From an uncultured Pelagibacteraceae bacterium (GTDB taxonomy: Bacteria > Pseudomonadota > Alphaproteobacteria > Pelagibacterales > Pelagibacteraceae), in assembly GCA_902556505.1 (NCBI GenBank), contig CACDWM010000002.1, positions 90,451 to 154,450 of the forward strand: 64,000 nt of DNA, in the 5' to 3' direction. The position numbers and the translations under genes are program-made. Below, piece by piece: positions 18,636 through 28,123 of this stretch (position 1 is its first letter; each line of letters opens with the position of its first letter). Under the pieces are notes generated by a model, which ran no database searches, was not told where the DNA came from, and saw nothing but the letters and a program-made list of their open reading frames with translations.

Positions 18636-20972
18636 ATGAATAAATTTTTAAGAAATATCTTTATTTTAATTACGTCTTTTATTCTATTATCAGCAATTTC
18701 GATAATAAGCATCTTATGGACTTATTCTAATGATTTACCAGATTATAAATTTCTTAAAAATTACAAACCTCCTGTTTCCAGTAAAGTTTACTCTGGTAAT
18801 GGTGATTTGGTGGCAGATTTCTCACAGGAAAAAAGAGTATTTGTTCCATTTAATTCAATTCCAAAAAATGTAATTAACGCATTTTTATCTGCTGAAGATA
18901 AAAATTTTTTTAAACATCCAGGTGTTGACGCTAAAGGCGTTATTAGAGCAGTAATAAACAATATTTCAAATATTTTATCTTCTAAAAGATTGGAGGGAGC
19001 ATCTACAATTACTCAGCAGGTGGCAAAAAACTTTCTACTAACAAATGAAGTAAGTTTAAATAGGAAAATTAAAGAGGCAATTCTAGCTTTTAGAATAGAA
19101 AGAGCTTTATCTAAAGAAAGAATTCTAGAACTTTATCTAAATCAAATTTATCTTGGAAGTGGAGCATATGGAGTAGCCGCCGCAAGCTTAGAATATTTTG
19201 ATAAATCCATTAAAGATTTGAATTATTCAGAAGCTGCTTTATTAGCAGCTTTACCAAAAGCACCTAGTAGATATAATCCTTATAGAGATCCAGATATAGC
19301 AAAATTTAGAAGAAATTTAGTTTTAAAAAATTTGTTAGATAATAATTATTTGACTTCACAGTGGTATGAAAAACTTTCACAAGAGGAAATAATTTTAAAA
19401 AAAAATAAAAAAATTTATTTAGAAAATGCTCAATATTTTATTGAGGATGTCAGAAAGGGTGTAATTGAAACTTTGGGATATGATAAAGTTTACAAACAAG
19501 GGTTTAATATCAATACTCCAATAGATTTAAATTTACAAACAATTGCTACAAAATCTCTACGAAATGGATTGATAAAATACGATAAAAGAAAGGGATGGAG
19601 AGGACCACTTACTAATAAGATTTATAATTCAGGATGGAAAAAAGATTTAGAAAAGTATAAATTAGAAAATTCAATCAATTGGAAATTAGCAATAGTTAAA
19701 AAAATAAATAAATTTTCAGCAGAAATAGAAACAGAAGATAATATTAAAGGTGTTATAGAATATCAGAGTATTTCTTGGACAAAGAAAGAATTTGATAAAT
19801 TATTAAAACCTGGTGATGTAATTTACGTTAAAAACGCTAAAGAAAATATTTTTAATTTACAACAACTGCCAAAAGTAAATGGTGGAATTGTTGTGATGGA
19901 TCCATATACTGGTAGAGTTTTAGCACTAAGTGGTGGTTTTAGTTTTAAGCAAAGTGAGTTTAACAGAGCTACTCAAGCTAAAAGACAGCCTGGATCAGCT
20001 TTCAAACCATTTGTTTATGCCTTAGCCTTAGAGAATAATTTTACACCAACATCATTAGTTCTAGATGCACCTCTGGTTTTAGATCAAGGAGATGATTTAA
20101 AAATGTGGAAACCAGAAAATTATGGAAAGAAATTTTATGGACCATCAACTTTAAGGGTGGGCTTGGAAAAATCTAGAAATTTAATGACAGTAAGAATAGC
20201 CCAAAATCTTGGTGTAGAGAAAATAGTTGATTTTTCAAAAGCATTAAAAATTTATGATAATCCAGAAGAGCTTTTATCTATATCTTTGGGATCTGCTGAA
20301 ACAACTTTATTAAAACTTACATCTGCCTATTCGGTTTTTGTTAATGGAGGAAAACTTGTTGAACCAATACTGATAGATAGAATTCAAGACAGTGAGGGAA
20401 ACACTATTTTTAATAATGATAAAAGAAAATGCATTAATTGTGATCAAATTTCTTATTTAACCAACGATTATCCAGAGATTAAAAATAACTACACTCAAAT
20501 TTTTTCTCCAGAAACAGCTTTTCAAATGACATCCATTTTAGAAGGAGTTGTTCAAAGAGGAACGGCTAAAAAACTAAAAGATTTAAATTTAAATATTGCA
20601 GGTAAAACTGGGACAACAAATAAAAATACAGATACTTGGTTTATAGGTTTTACCTCAAATGTACTAGTTGGTGTTTATGTTGGTTCAGATAATCCAACTC
20701 CATTAGGAAAATATGAAACGGGATCTAAAACAGCTTTGCCAATATTCAAAAGTTTTATAAGTGATTCTATAAACAAAAATGATGCAAGACCATTTAAGGC
20801 TGCTAAAGGCACAGTGATGATGGTTGTTGACCCTTTAACAGGTCAAAAAGCAAAATTTAACTCAAACAATACTATTATTGAGGTTTTTAAAAAAGAAAAT
20901 GTGGTTGATGGAAAAGTACTTTATACAAATTCAGATAGATTAGATTCAAATAATATATTAAAGTTTTATTAA
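18636..20972 (+). CDS. mrcA: penicillin-binding protein 1A (bifunctional transglycosylase/transpeptidase)
   Basis: The protein has 778 residues with an N-terminal membrane anchor (about 7-29). The GT51 transglycosylase domain shows SAEDKNFFKHPGVDAKG with catalytic E87, GASTITQQVAKNFLL and ELYLNQIYLGSGAYGVAAAS. An inserted OB-like region precedes the transpeptidase domain. This has the SxxK box SAFK (S454), the SxN box SRN in LEKSRNLMTVRIA, and the KTG box GKTGTTNKNTDTWF. It builds and cross-links peptidoglycan in the periplasm. The TAA stop overlaps the prfB start (TAATG). The rne/mrcA/prfB neighbourhood is typical of Alphaproteobacteria. Confidence 0.96.
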   Translation: MNKFLRNIFILITSFILLSAISIISILWTYSNDLPDYKFLKNYKPPVSSKVYSGNGDLVADFSQEKRVFVPFNSIPKNVINAFLSAEDKNFFKHPGVDAKGVIRAVINNISNILSSKRLEGASTITQQVAKNFLLTNEVSLNRKIKEAILAFRIERALSKERILELYLNQIYLGSGAYGVAAASLEYFDKSIKDLNYSEAALLAALPKAPSRYNPYRDPDIAKFRRNLVLKNLLDNNYLTSQWYEKLSQEEIILKKNKKIYLENAQYFIEDVRKGVIETLGYDKVYKQGFNINTPIDLNLQTIATKSLRNGLIKYDKRKGWRGPLTNKIYNSGWKKDLEKYKLENSINWKLAIVKKINKFSAEIETEDNIKGVIEYQSISWTKKEFDKLLKPGDVIYVKNAKENIFNLQQLPKVNGGIVVMDPYTGRVLALSGGFSFKQSEFNRATQAKRQPGSAFKPFVYALALENNFTPTSLVLDAPLVLDQGDDLKMWKPENYGKKFYGPSTLRVGLEKSRNLMTVRIAQNLGVEKIVDFSKALKIYDNPEELLSISLGSAETTLLKLTSAYSVFVNGGKLVEPILIDRIQDSEGNTIFNNDKRKCINCDQISYLTNDYPEIKNNYTQIFSPETAFQMTSILEGVVQRGTAKKLKDLNLNIAGKTGTTNKNTDTWFIGFTSNVLVGVYVGSDNPTPLGKYETGSKTALPIFKSFISDSINKNDARPFKAAKGTVMMVVDPLTGQKAKFNSNNTIIEVFKKENVVDGKVLYTNSDRLDSNNILKFY

Positions 20973-22073
20973 TGGATAATAATTATCAAAATTTAAAAGA
21001 AGAGATTAAAAAGATAAATCAAAAAATACAGGAGTATCTTTGAAAAAAACAATATCCACTCAAAACTTCAATCTTTAAATTCACAAATGCTTAGCGCCAA
21101 TTTTTGGCAAGATAAAAATAATTCTCAAAGAGTAATCAAAGAAAAGAAATTTTATGAAGATTTAACTAATTCTTTAAATAATAATATTGAAAAACTTAAA
21201 GATTTAGATGATTTGAATCAACTGGCGTTTGAAGAAGAGAATTTACAAGTTCAAAAAGAAGTTCTCCAAAATATAAAAGACTTAAGAAGTGAGGTTAAAA
21301 AAAATGAAATTAAATGTTTTTTATCTAATGAAGCAGACCCTTTAAATTGTTATATAGAAATACATGCTGGTGCTGGAGGCACAGAAAGTCAAGATTGGGC
21401 TGATATGCTGAGAAGAATGTATTTAAAATGGTCTGATAAAAAAAATTTTAAATCAAGTTTGATTAGTGAACATAGAGGTGACGAGGCTGGAATAAAGTCT
21501 GCAACAGTTAAAATAGATGGTGACTATGTTTTTGGATGGTTAAAAAAAGAATCAGGAATACATAGATTAGTTAGGATATCTCCATTTGACTCTGGAGCAA
21601 GAAGGCACACAAGTTTTGCAAGTGTTTGGATTTATCCAGTTGTAGATGAAAATATAAATATAGAAATTTTAGAAAAAGATTTAAGAATAGACACCTATCG
21701 TTCCAGTGGAGCAGGCGGCCAGCATGTTAACACTACTGATAGTGCAGTTAGAATAACGCATATTCCATCAAAAATTGTTGTTCAGTGTCAAAATGAAAGA
21801 TCTCAACATAAAAATAAAGAAACATGCATGAACATGTTGAGAGCGAGATTATATGATTATGAAATTAAAAAAAGAGAGGAAGAAAATCAAAATGTTGAAA
21901 GTTCTAAATCTGAAATAGGGTGGGGGCATCAAATTAGATCTTATGTTCTTCAACCTTACAGACTTGTAAAAGATAATAGAAGTAATTTTGAAAGCAGTAG
22001 TCCCGATAAAGTATTGGATGGGGATATTGACGAATTTTTGGAACAATCGCTTTATAAATTAAATGAAAAATAA
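20972..22073 (+). CDS. prfB: peptide chain release factor 2, expressed by programmed +1 frameshift
   Basis: The gene starts with ATG at 20972. It reads 23 codons ending CAG GAG TAT CTT and meets an in-frame TGA at 21041-21043. Shifting +1 continues at GAA (21042) and stays open to 22073, giving about 366 residues, close to the E. coli length of 365. The long second frame contains the peptidyl-hydrolysis loop SGAGGQHVNTTDSAVRITH and the domain-2 region. RF2 terminates at UGA and UAA, and low RF2 levels promote the shift. The gene begins in the mrcA stop codon and its end overlaps the next gene by 11 bases. Confidence 0.95.
21030..21044 (+). other. RF2 programmed +1 frameshift signal
   Basis: The site is an internal Shine-Dalgarno AGGAG, a 3-base spacer TAT, then CTT TGA followed by A. 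It has the same layout as the E. coli prfB site (SD, TAT, CTT TGA). Translation slips on CTT T and skips one base. The base after TGA is A rather than the usual C. Confidence 0.9.
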
Positions 22074-24492
22074 TATTTTAAAATATTTTATCCTGCTTCT
22101 GTCGGTGTTAGTTATTATAACAGTTTACCTTAGCTTTGTAGGTATAGAGACAAATAAATTTAACGATCAAATAAAAAAAAGAATTTCACTAATAAATAAA
22201 AATATAGATATAGATTTAAAAAAAATTAAATTAACTCTAGATCCTTTTAAACTAAAAATTTATGCAAAAACGATCGGTACCACATTATATTTTTCAAAAA
22301 GACCTTTAGAATTAGAAAGTATTAAAACGCAAGTTTCGCTAAGTTCTTTAATTAAAAATAAGATTTCATCATCGAATATAGAGATACAAACTAAGTCTAT
22401 ATTACTAAATGATTTAATTAAATTTATTCGAACCATAAATAACAAACCTCAATTATTTATATTAGAAAAAATTGTAAAAAAAGGTCATGTAATTATAGAT
22501 TTGAGTTTGAACATCGATGAAAATGGCAAATTTAAAAATGATTATAAAATTGAAGGTTTGATAAAAGATGCAAGTATAGATTTTTTAAATAAGGCTAATT
22601 TAAAGAATATAAATTTTAATTTTAATTTTCAAAAAGATAATTATCATTTTGATGAAATAAATTTTAACGTAGAAGAAGTAAATTTTATTTCAAAAACATT
22701 AAACATAAAAAAGAAAAAAAATAGTTTTTTAGTTGATGCTGTTATTGAAACCGATCAGTCAAGTTTAAATTTAAATATATTAAAATTATTAAATTTAAGT
22801 TTTGAAAATATAGTCATTGATGAAGCTAAATTTAAAACAAATAATGAATTTTCTTTAGAAATAGATGAAAAATTCAAAGTTAAAAATATTATATTAAGTT
22901 CTGATATAAATATTACCCAGTTAAAATATAAAAACTTAAAAATAATTAAAAACTATTTTCCAGAGGTCGATAACTTAATTTTACTTGATAATCACAAATT
23001 AAATTTAAATTATAAGGATAACAATTTGTCAATAAGCGGCGAGGGACAAATTAAGTTAAATGCTAACGAAGCAGATGAAATAAAATATTTAATTAATAAA
23101 AAAGATAAAGATTTAAGTATAGATTCAGAATTATTTGTAAAAAATATAGTTTTAGAACAACAAGATTCTTTAAAAATTTTCTTCCCTCAAATCAATAAAA
23201 AAATTGATTTTAATAATCAGAAATTAAGAATTAAATTTAAAAATAATAATCTTACTTTTTCAGGTTCTGGAAAATTTAAAATAGATAAAGATTTTGAAGA
23301 AATTGATTATATTATTGAGAAAAAAGAAAATAAAATAAACTTTAATACTAATTTAAATATAACAAATACAAAATTTACAATTGATAACATTAATTATCAA
23401 AAAAAAGATGGTAGTAACATGAATCTTCAAATTAATGGAGAATTAAAAAATAATAAAAATCTTAATATCAATAGCTTTGTTCTTAATGAAGAAGATAACA
23501 ATATTAAAATTAAGAATTTATCTCTAAACAATTTTAATCAATTAATTGAAATTGATCAGGTAAATTTTAATTATTTAGATACAGAAAATAAAAAAAATAA
23601 TTACAATATAAAAAAAATAGAAGGCCAAAAATATTTAATTGATGGCACCTCGTTTAATGCAAATTCTTTAATTTCGAATTTACTAGATGCTGATGATAAA
23701 AAAGAAAACAATTTCTTTGAAAACAACATAAGTATAGATCTAAATTTAGATGAAGTTTATTTTGATAAAATATATTTTGTTAAGGATTTAGATGGAAAGA
23801 TAAACATTAATAATAATAAAGTAGCAGAGGCAGATATTTTGGCTTCTTTTAAAAATTCACAAAATATAAAATTTACAATTAGAACAAATAATCAAGGTGA
23901 AAAAATTACTACTCTTACTTCATCTATGGCAAAACCCCTTGTTGACAGATATAAATTTATTAAAGGATTTAAAGATGGTAGGGAGGGATATTTAGATTTT
24001 TACTCGCTTAAAAAAAATGGAGTTTCAACTTCTAAATTAGTAATTGATAATTTTAAAGTTAAAGAAATTCCAGCGCTAGCCAAGTTGTTATCTCTTGCAT
24101 CTCTTCAAGGAATAGCAGATTTACTTACAGGAGAGGGTATTAGATTTACAGATTTTGAGATGAATTTTACTAATCAAGATAAGATTATGAAAATTGAAGA
24201 GCTATACGCAATTGGCCCAGCTATATCAATTTTATTGGAAGGTTACATTGAAGAGGATAAATTAATTAGTTTAAAAGGAACCCTGGTTCCAGCAACGACT
24301 ATTAACAGATCTATTGCCTCAATACCTTTGCTTGGAGATTTATTGATTGGAAAGAAAGTAGGTGATGGTGTTTTTGGAGTCAGTTTTAAAATAAAAGGTC
24401 CTCCTAAAGATTTAGAAACTACTGTAAATCCTATAAAAACTTTGACGCCTAGATTTATTACTAGAACTTTAGAGAAAATTAAAAAAAATTAA
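22063..24492 (+). CDS. large AsmA-like envelope protein
   Basis: The protein has 809 residues with one N-terminal membrane helix (about 7-26), then a very long, Asn/Lys/Ile-rich beta-repeat region. The C-terminal part, about 620-800, is better conserved (AKPLVDRYKFIKGFKDGREG, then SLASLQGIADLLTGEGIRFT and IPLLGDLLIGKKVGDGVFGV). It resembles the AsmA-like C-terminal domain of DUF3971/YhdP-type proteins. Such bridge-like proteins are linked to phospholipid transport to the outer membrane. It overlaps prfB by 11 bases and shares a TTAA stop with convergent tyrS. The exact subfamily is uncertain. Confidence 0.75.
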   Translation: MKNNILKYFILLLSVLVIITVYLSFVGIETNKFNDQIKKRISLINKNIDIDLKKIKLTLDPFKLKIYAKTIGTTLYFSKRPLELESIKTQVSLSSLIKNKISSSNIEIQTKSILLNDLIKFIRTINNKPQLFILEKIVKKGHVIIDLSLNIDENGKFKNDYKIEGLIKDASIDFLNKANLKNINFNFNFQKDNYHFDEINFNVEEVNFISKTLNIKKKKNSFLVDAVIETDQSSLNLNILKLLNLSFENIVIDEAKFKTNNEFSLEIDEKFKVKNIILSSDINITQLKYKNLKIIKNYFPEVDNLILLDNHKLNLNYKDNNLSISGEGQIKLNANEADEIKYLINKKDKDLSIDSELFVKNIVLEQQDSLKIFFPQINKKIDFNNQKLRIKFKNNNLTFSGSGKFKIDKDFEEIDYIIEKKENKINFNTNLNITNTKFTIDNINYQKKDGSNMNLQINGELKNNKNLNINSFVLNEEDNNIKIKNLSLNNFNQLIEIDQVNFNYLDTENKKNNYNIKKIEGQKYLIDGTSFNANSLISNLLDADDKKENNFFENNISIDLNLDEVYFDKIYFVKDLDGKININNNKVAEADILASFKNSQNIKFTIRTNNQGEKITTLTSSMAKPLVDRYKFIKGFKDGREGYLDFYSLKKNGVSTSKLVIDNFKVKEIPALAKLLSLASLQGIADLLTGEGIRFTDFEMNFTNQDKIMKIEELYAIGPAISILLEGYIEEDKLISLKGTLVPATTINRSIASIPLLGDLLIGKKVGDGVFGVSFKIKGPPKDLETTVNPIKTLTPRFITRTLEKIKKN

Positions 24493-25718
24493 TTTAATTC
24501 AATTTTAATATGTCTTTTTTTTCCAAGGGAAAGTTTAAGATAGTTATCTTTAAATAAATTTTTATTGATTTCGAATTTTTCATCTGAAATGACACTGTCA
24601 TTTATTTTAACCGCATTCCCTTTTAAAAGTCTTCTGATTTCGCTTTTAGAGTTTTCTAGTTTAGATAATAAAACAAGGTCTACTATATTTATTTTTTCTT
24701 TTAATTTATTTGATTGAACATTAACTTTAGGCAAGTTCGAACCCAGAGCGTTTCCGGAAAAAGCCTCTTTTGCTGCTTGCTCAGAATTTTTAGCTGCTTT
24801 CTTTCCATGTAACATTTCTGTAGTTTTATTCGCAAGGAGTATTTTTAATTCATTTATATCTTTATCTTTAATTGTTTCTATTTCCTTAATTTCGATTTCA
24901 GTGAACATTTTTAAAAATTTAATTACATCTCTATCATCTACATTTCTCCAAAACTGCCAATAATCATAAGGTGATAAATATTTTTCATCCAACCAAATGG
25001 CCCCACTTTCAGTTTTTCCCATTTTAGCTCCAGTTGCTAGCGTAATTAAGGGCGTTGTTAAACCATAGGTTTGATTATTAGAATATCTTTTTATTAGCTC
25101 AACACCATTAACAATATTTCCCCATTGATCAGAACCTCCAATTTGTAATACACAATTTTCTTTCTTATTTAATTCAAGAAAATCATATGCTTGTAAAATC
25201 ATATAGTTAAACTCCATGTAGCTTAGAGATTGTTCTCTATCTAATCTGAGTTTTACACTATCAAATGTTAGCATTCTATTTATCGTGAAGTGTTTTCCGA
25301 TATCTCTCAAAAATGAAATATAATTTAAATCTTTAAGCCAAGTATAATTGTTTACAAATATTGGCTTTGTATTCGGATCATCATTATCTAAAAATTTTTT
25401 TAAAATATTTTTGATATTTTTAATATTTTTTTCTATTTCTTCTTCACTTAATATTTTTCTAGTTTTGTCTTTACCAGACGGATCCCCAATTCTTGTAGTT
25501 CCTCCACCAAGTAAAACTATTGGTCGATGCCCATTTTTTTGAAGAAGTCGTAAACACATTATTTGCAGTAAGCTACCTACATGTAAGCTTTCAGCCGTAC
25601 AGTCAAAACCTATGTAACCTTTAATATTTTCTTGATCTAATTGTTTAGATAATTCATCTTCACTTGTGCATTGATAGAAAAAACCTCTATCTTTAAATTC
25701 TTTTAAAAATTTATTCAT
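24489..25718 (-). CDS. tyrS: tyrosyl-tRNA synthetase
   Basis: The protein has 409 residues, class I, TyrRS type 1. The HIGH-like motif is HVGS in TAESLHVGSLLQIM (about 44-47). The tyrosine pocket includes GGGTTRIGDPSGK and QIGGSDQWGNIVNG, and the KMSKS loop is KMGKT in ATGAKMGKTESGA (about 232-236). The C-terminal S4-like RNA-binding domain (about 340-409) includes SEIRRLLKGNAVKIND. It is divergent from anmK with 45 bases between starts. Confidence 0.96.
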   Translation of the reverse strand: MNKFLKEFKDRGFFYQCTSEDELSKQLDQENIKGYIGFDCTAESLHVGSLLQIMCLRLLQKNGHRPIVLLGGGTTRIGDPSGKDKTRKILSEEEIEKNIKNIKNILKKFLDNDDPNTKPIFVNNYTWLKDLNYISFLRDIGKHFTINRMLTFDSVKLRLDREQSLSYMEFNYMILQAYDFLELNKKENCVLQIGGSDQWGNIVNGVELIKRYSNNQTYGLTTPLITLATGAKMGKTESGAIWLDEKYLSPYDYWQFWRNVDDRDVIKFLKMFTEIEIKEIETIKDKDINELKILLANKTTEMLHGKKAAKNSEQAAKEAFSGNALGSNLPKVNVQSNKLKEKINIVDLVLLSKLENSKSEIRRLLKGNAVKINDSVISDEKFEINKNLFKDNYLKLSLGKKRHIKIELN

Positions 25719-25763
25719 AAGTTTATAGTTACAATATACAAATTTTTTTTAAAAAACATATCA

Positions 25764-26906
25764 ATGAAAAAAAAATTATATACTGCAATTGGATTAATGA
25801 GCGGAACATCTATGGATGGTATTGATCTATCTATAATTAAGTCAGATGGATATGATGAATTTTCAGATATTTTAGATGATTATTATGAATACGATAAAAA
25901 TCTTCAAGATCAGTTAGTTCGATTAAGAGATTTAGTCATAACTAAGAATGATCTTTTACAAAATTCGGAAAAATTAAGAGAATTAGAGCGTAATTTAACT
26001 CTTTTTCATGCAGATGCAGTAAACCAATCATTAAAAAAATATAGAGATCCAATTGATCTGATAGGTTTTCATGGTCAAACAATCTTCCATAACCCACATG
26101 AGAAAATTACTAATCAATTAGGAGATGGAAAATTATTGTCCCAAATAGTCAAAAAAAAAGTCATATACGATTTTAGACAAGCAGATATTCAAAATAATGG
26201 TCAAGGTGCACCTTTAACACCAATTTTTCATCATATTTTATCAAAAAAAATCAATCAAAATTTTAATATTAAATTTCCAATATGCTTCTTAAATATTGGT
26301 GGTATAGCAAATGTTACAAAAGTTATTAATGACTCAGATAATTTTCAAAATAACCTTTCTGCTTTTGATATAGGTCCTGGCAATTGTTTAATTGATGAAT
26401 GGGTAAGAAAGAATTCCAATAAAAAATTTGATAAAAATGGCGAAATAGCTAATGTAGGGAAAGTTGATCAATTAATTCTAAATCAGGCAATAGATAATTT
26501 TAAAATAAATTCTTACTCCCAGTCATTGGATATTAAAAATTTTGATGTATCATTTGCTAGAGGATTATCTTTAGAAGATGGTTGTGCTACTATAACAGAT
26601 TTTACATCATATTTGATTGCAGAAGGATTAAAACATGTTAGTCAAAAAAAAAGTATTACATTTTTGCTTTGTGGTGGTGGTAGAAAAAATACTAATTTAA
26701 TTAATTGTATAAAAAATTATATATCAAATGAAAATAATATTACTTTGGAAATTATAGATAATTATAATTTAAATGGTGATTATGTTGAATCTCAAGCATT
26801 TGCATTTTTAGCTATAAGGTCTTTTTTAAATTTACCAATTTCTTTTAGCACAACAACTGGATGTAAAGACTTTACAGTGGGTGGAAAACTTGTAGAAAAT
26901 TTTTAA
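25764..26906 (+). CDS. anmK: anhydro-N-acetylmuramic acid kinase
   Basis: The protein has 380 residues, typical for AnmK. It phosphorylates and opens 1,6-anhydro-MurNAc in peptidoglycan recycling. Motifs are the phosphate loop GLMSGTSMDGIDLSI at the N-terminus, GFHGQTIFHNP, QNNGQGAPLTPIFH with the catalytic-region residues, FLNIGGIANVT and FDIGPGNCLIDEWV. It ends in a TTAA shared with the stop of the convergent hydrolase gene. Confidence 0.95.
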   Translation: MKKKLYTAIGLMSGTSMDGIDLSIIKSDGYDEFSDILDDYYEYDKNLQDQLVRLRDLVITKNDLLQNSEKLRELERNLTLFHADAVNQSLKKYRDPIDLIGFHGQTIFHNPHEKITNQLGDGKLLSQIVKKKVIYDFRQADIQNNGQGAPLTPIFHHILSKKINQNFNIKFPICFLNIGGIANVTKVINDSDNFQNNLSAFDIGPGNCLIDEWVRKNSNKKFDKNGEIANVGKVDQLILNQAIDNFKINSYSQSLDIKNFDVSFARGLSLEDGCATITDFTSYLIAEGLKHVSQKKSITFLLCGGGRKNTNLINCIKNYISNENNITLEIIDNYNLNGDYVESQAFAFLAIRSFLNLPISFSTTTGCKDFTVGGKLVENF

Positions 26907-27559
26907 TATAGTGCAGTTTCTTTTTTTATATATTTATCAAGATGTTTAACTAAAGAGTCACTTGTTTTCGAAAAGAAATGATTAGCCTCTGATATTGCAT
27001 TAAATTCTACTTTAATTCCTTTTTGAGCACTTAATCTTTTATCTAATTCTGTAATGTATTCTACTGGTACTAATTCATCTTTTTTACCATAAGCAACTAA
27101 ACCAGAAGTTGGGCACGGAGATAAAAATGAAAAATCATAAACATTTGGTTGAGGTGAAATAGCTATAAATCTGTTTATTTCTGGTCTTCTCATTAATAAT
27201 TGCATTGCAATCAAAGATCCGAATGAAAATCCTGAAACCCAACATTGTGAATTGTCAAAATTTTCTCTTTCTAACCAATCTAAAGCCGCTGCAGCATCAG
27301 CAAGTTCGCCTTGACCATTATCAAATTCTCCATCGCTTTTACCAACACCTCTAAAATTTACTCTGCAAACAGAAAAATCGTTATCCATAAATGTATGGAA
27401 AGTATCTACTACAACTTTATTATTCATCGTTCCTCCATATTGAGGATGGGGTTGTAATACTAAAGCAATTGGTGAAGTATTTTTTTTACTTTTATAATAT
27501 TTAGCCTCAAGTCTTCCTGCAGGACCAGGTATAAATATTTCTAAAATTTTATTATCCAT
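26903..27559 (-). CDS. alpha/beta hydrolase (COG2945-like)
   Basis: The protein has 218 residues and is cytosolic with no signal peptide. It has the alpha/beta-hydrolase nucleophile elbow GFSFGS (S about residue 107), the opening LQPHPQYGGTMNNKVVD, an acidic residue in GKKDELVP, and a C-terminal histidine in SEANHFF. This completes a Ser-Asp-His triad. The pattern matches small uncharacterised hydrolases of COG2945. The substrate is unknown. It diverges from the suf regulator gene, with about 140 bases between them. Confidence 0.82.
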   Translation of the reverse strand: MDNKILEIFIPGPAGRLEAKYYKSKKNTSPIALVLQPHPQYGGTMNNKVVVDTFHTFMDNDFSVCRVNFRGVGKSDGEFDNGQGELADAAAALDWLERENFDNSQCWVSGFSFGSLIAMQLLMRRPEINRFIAISPQPNVYDFSFLSPCPTSGLVAYGKKDELVPVEYITELDKRLSAQKGIKVEFNAISEANHFFSKTSDSLVKHLDKYIKKETALY

Positions 27560-27643
27560 AAACGATATTGATTATTATTCTCAAAAAAAATGTACGTTTA
27601 TCACAAGTCAGCGACAATATGTTAGTTTTTTTTTATACTCTAA

Positions 27644-27664
27644 ACTTGACCATTTTGGTCAAGT
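27644..27664 (+). promoter_or_regulatory. IscR-type palindromic operator overlapping the suf promoter
   Basis: Perfect 8-base inverted repeats ACTTGACC and GGTCAAGT are separated by ATTTT and followed by AT. The layout matches the E. coli type 1 IscR box (YYGACT, RWWWY, AGTCRR), with one compensated change in each arm. The left arm contains a -35-like TTGACC (27646-27651), with a -10-like TATAAA at 27668-27673 after 16 bases. A bound regulator would therefore block RNA polymerase. Confidence 0.8.
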
Positions 27665-27696
27665 ATATATAAAAACCCACAATTTAAGGGTAAAAA

Positions 27697-28122
27697 ATGA
27701 AACTTACATCAAAAGGTAGATATGCCGTAATGGCTTTAGTTGATTTAGCTAGGTTTGATAACATCAATCCAGTATCACTAAGAGATATATCATTGAGACA
27801 AGGTATATCTTTAGATTATCTAGAGCAAATTTTTTCTAAATTAAAAAAAAACGAAATTGTTAAAAGTATTAGAGGAACTCAAGGAGGATATGTTCTCAAT
27901 AAAAATCCTAACGATATTAAATTAACAAATATTTTTAATGCTGTTGATGAAAAAGTAAAAACAGTTCAGTGTAAAAAAGAATCAAAAAGAGGATGTAACG
28001 GTAAAGCCACAAAATGTATAACTCACAATCTTTGGAATGAATTAGAAATTCACATAAATACATTTTTTGAAAATAAAAGCTTAAAAGATTTGTTAAATAA
28101 TAATAAAGAAACAAGAGTTTAG
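27697..28122 (+). CDS. iscR: Rrf2-family iron-sulfur regulator (IscR-like), first gene of the suf operon
   Basis: The protein has 141 residues. The N-terminal winged helix starts [18 protein letters not shown]. The dimerisation helix follows, and the Fe-S cysteines are C92, C100 and C107 with a ligand-like histidine in CITHNLW. This is the IscR pattern rather than NsrR or RirA, although spacing between the cysteines is slightly longer than in E. coli. It senses Fe-S status and probably represses its own operon through the palindrome just upstream. It lies 1 base before sufB. The IscR versus SufR name is tentative. Confidence 0.9.
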   Translation: MKLTSKGRYAVMALVDLARFDNINPVSLRDISLRQGISLDYLEQIFSKLKKNEIVKSIRGTQGGYVLNKNPNDIKLTNIFNAVDEKVKTVQCKKESKRGCNGKATKCITHNLWNELEIHINTFFENKSLKDLLNNNKETRV

Positions 28123-28123
28123 A

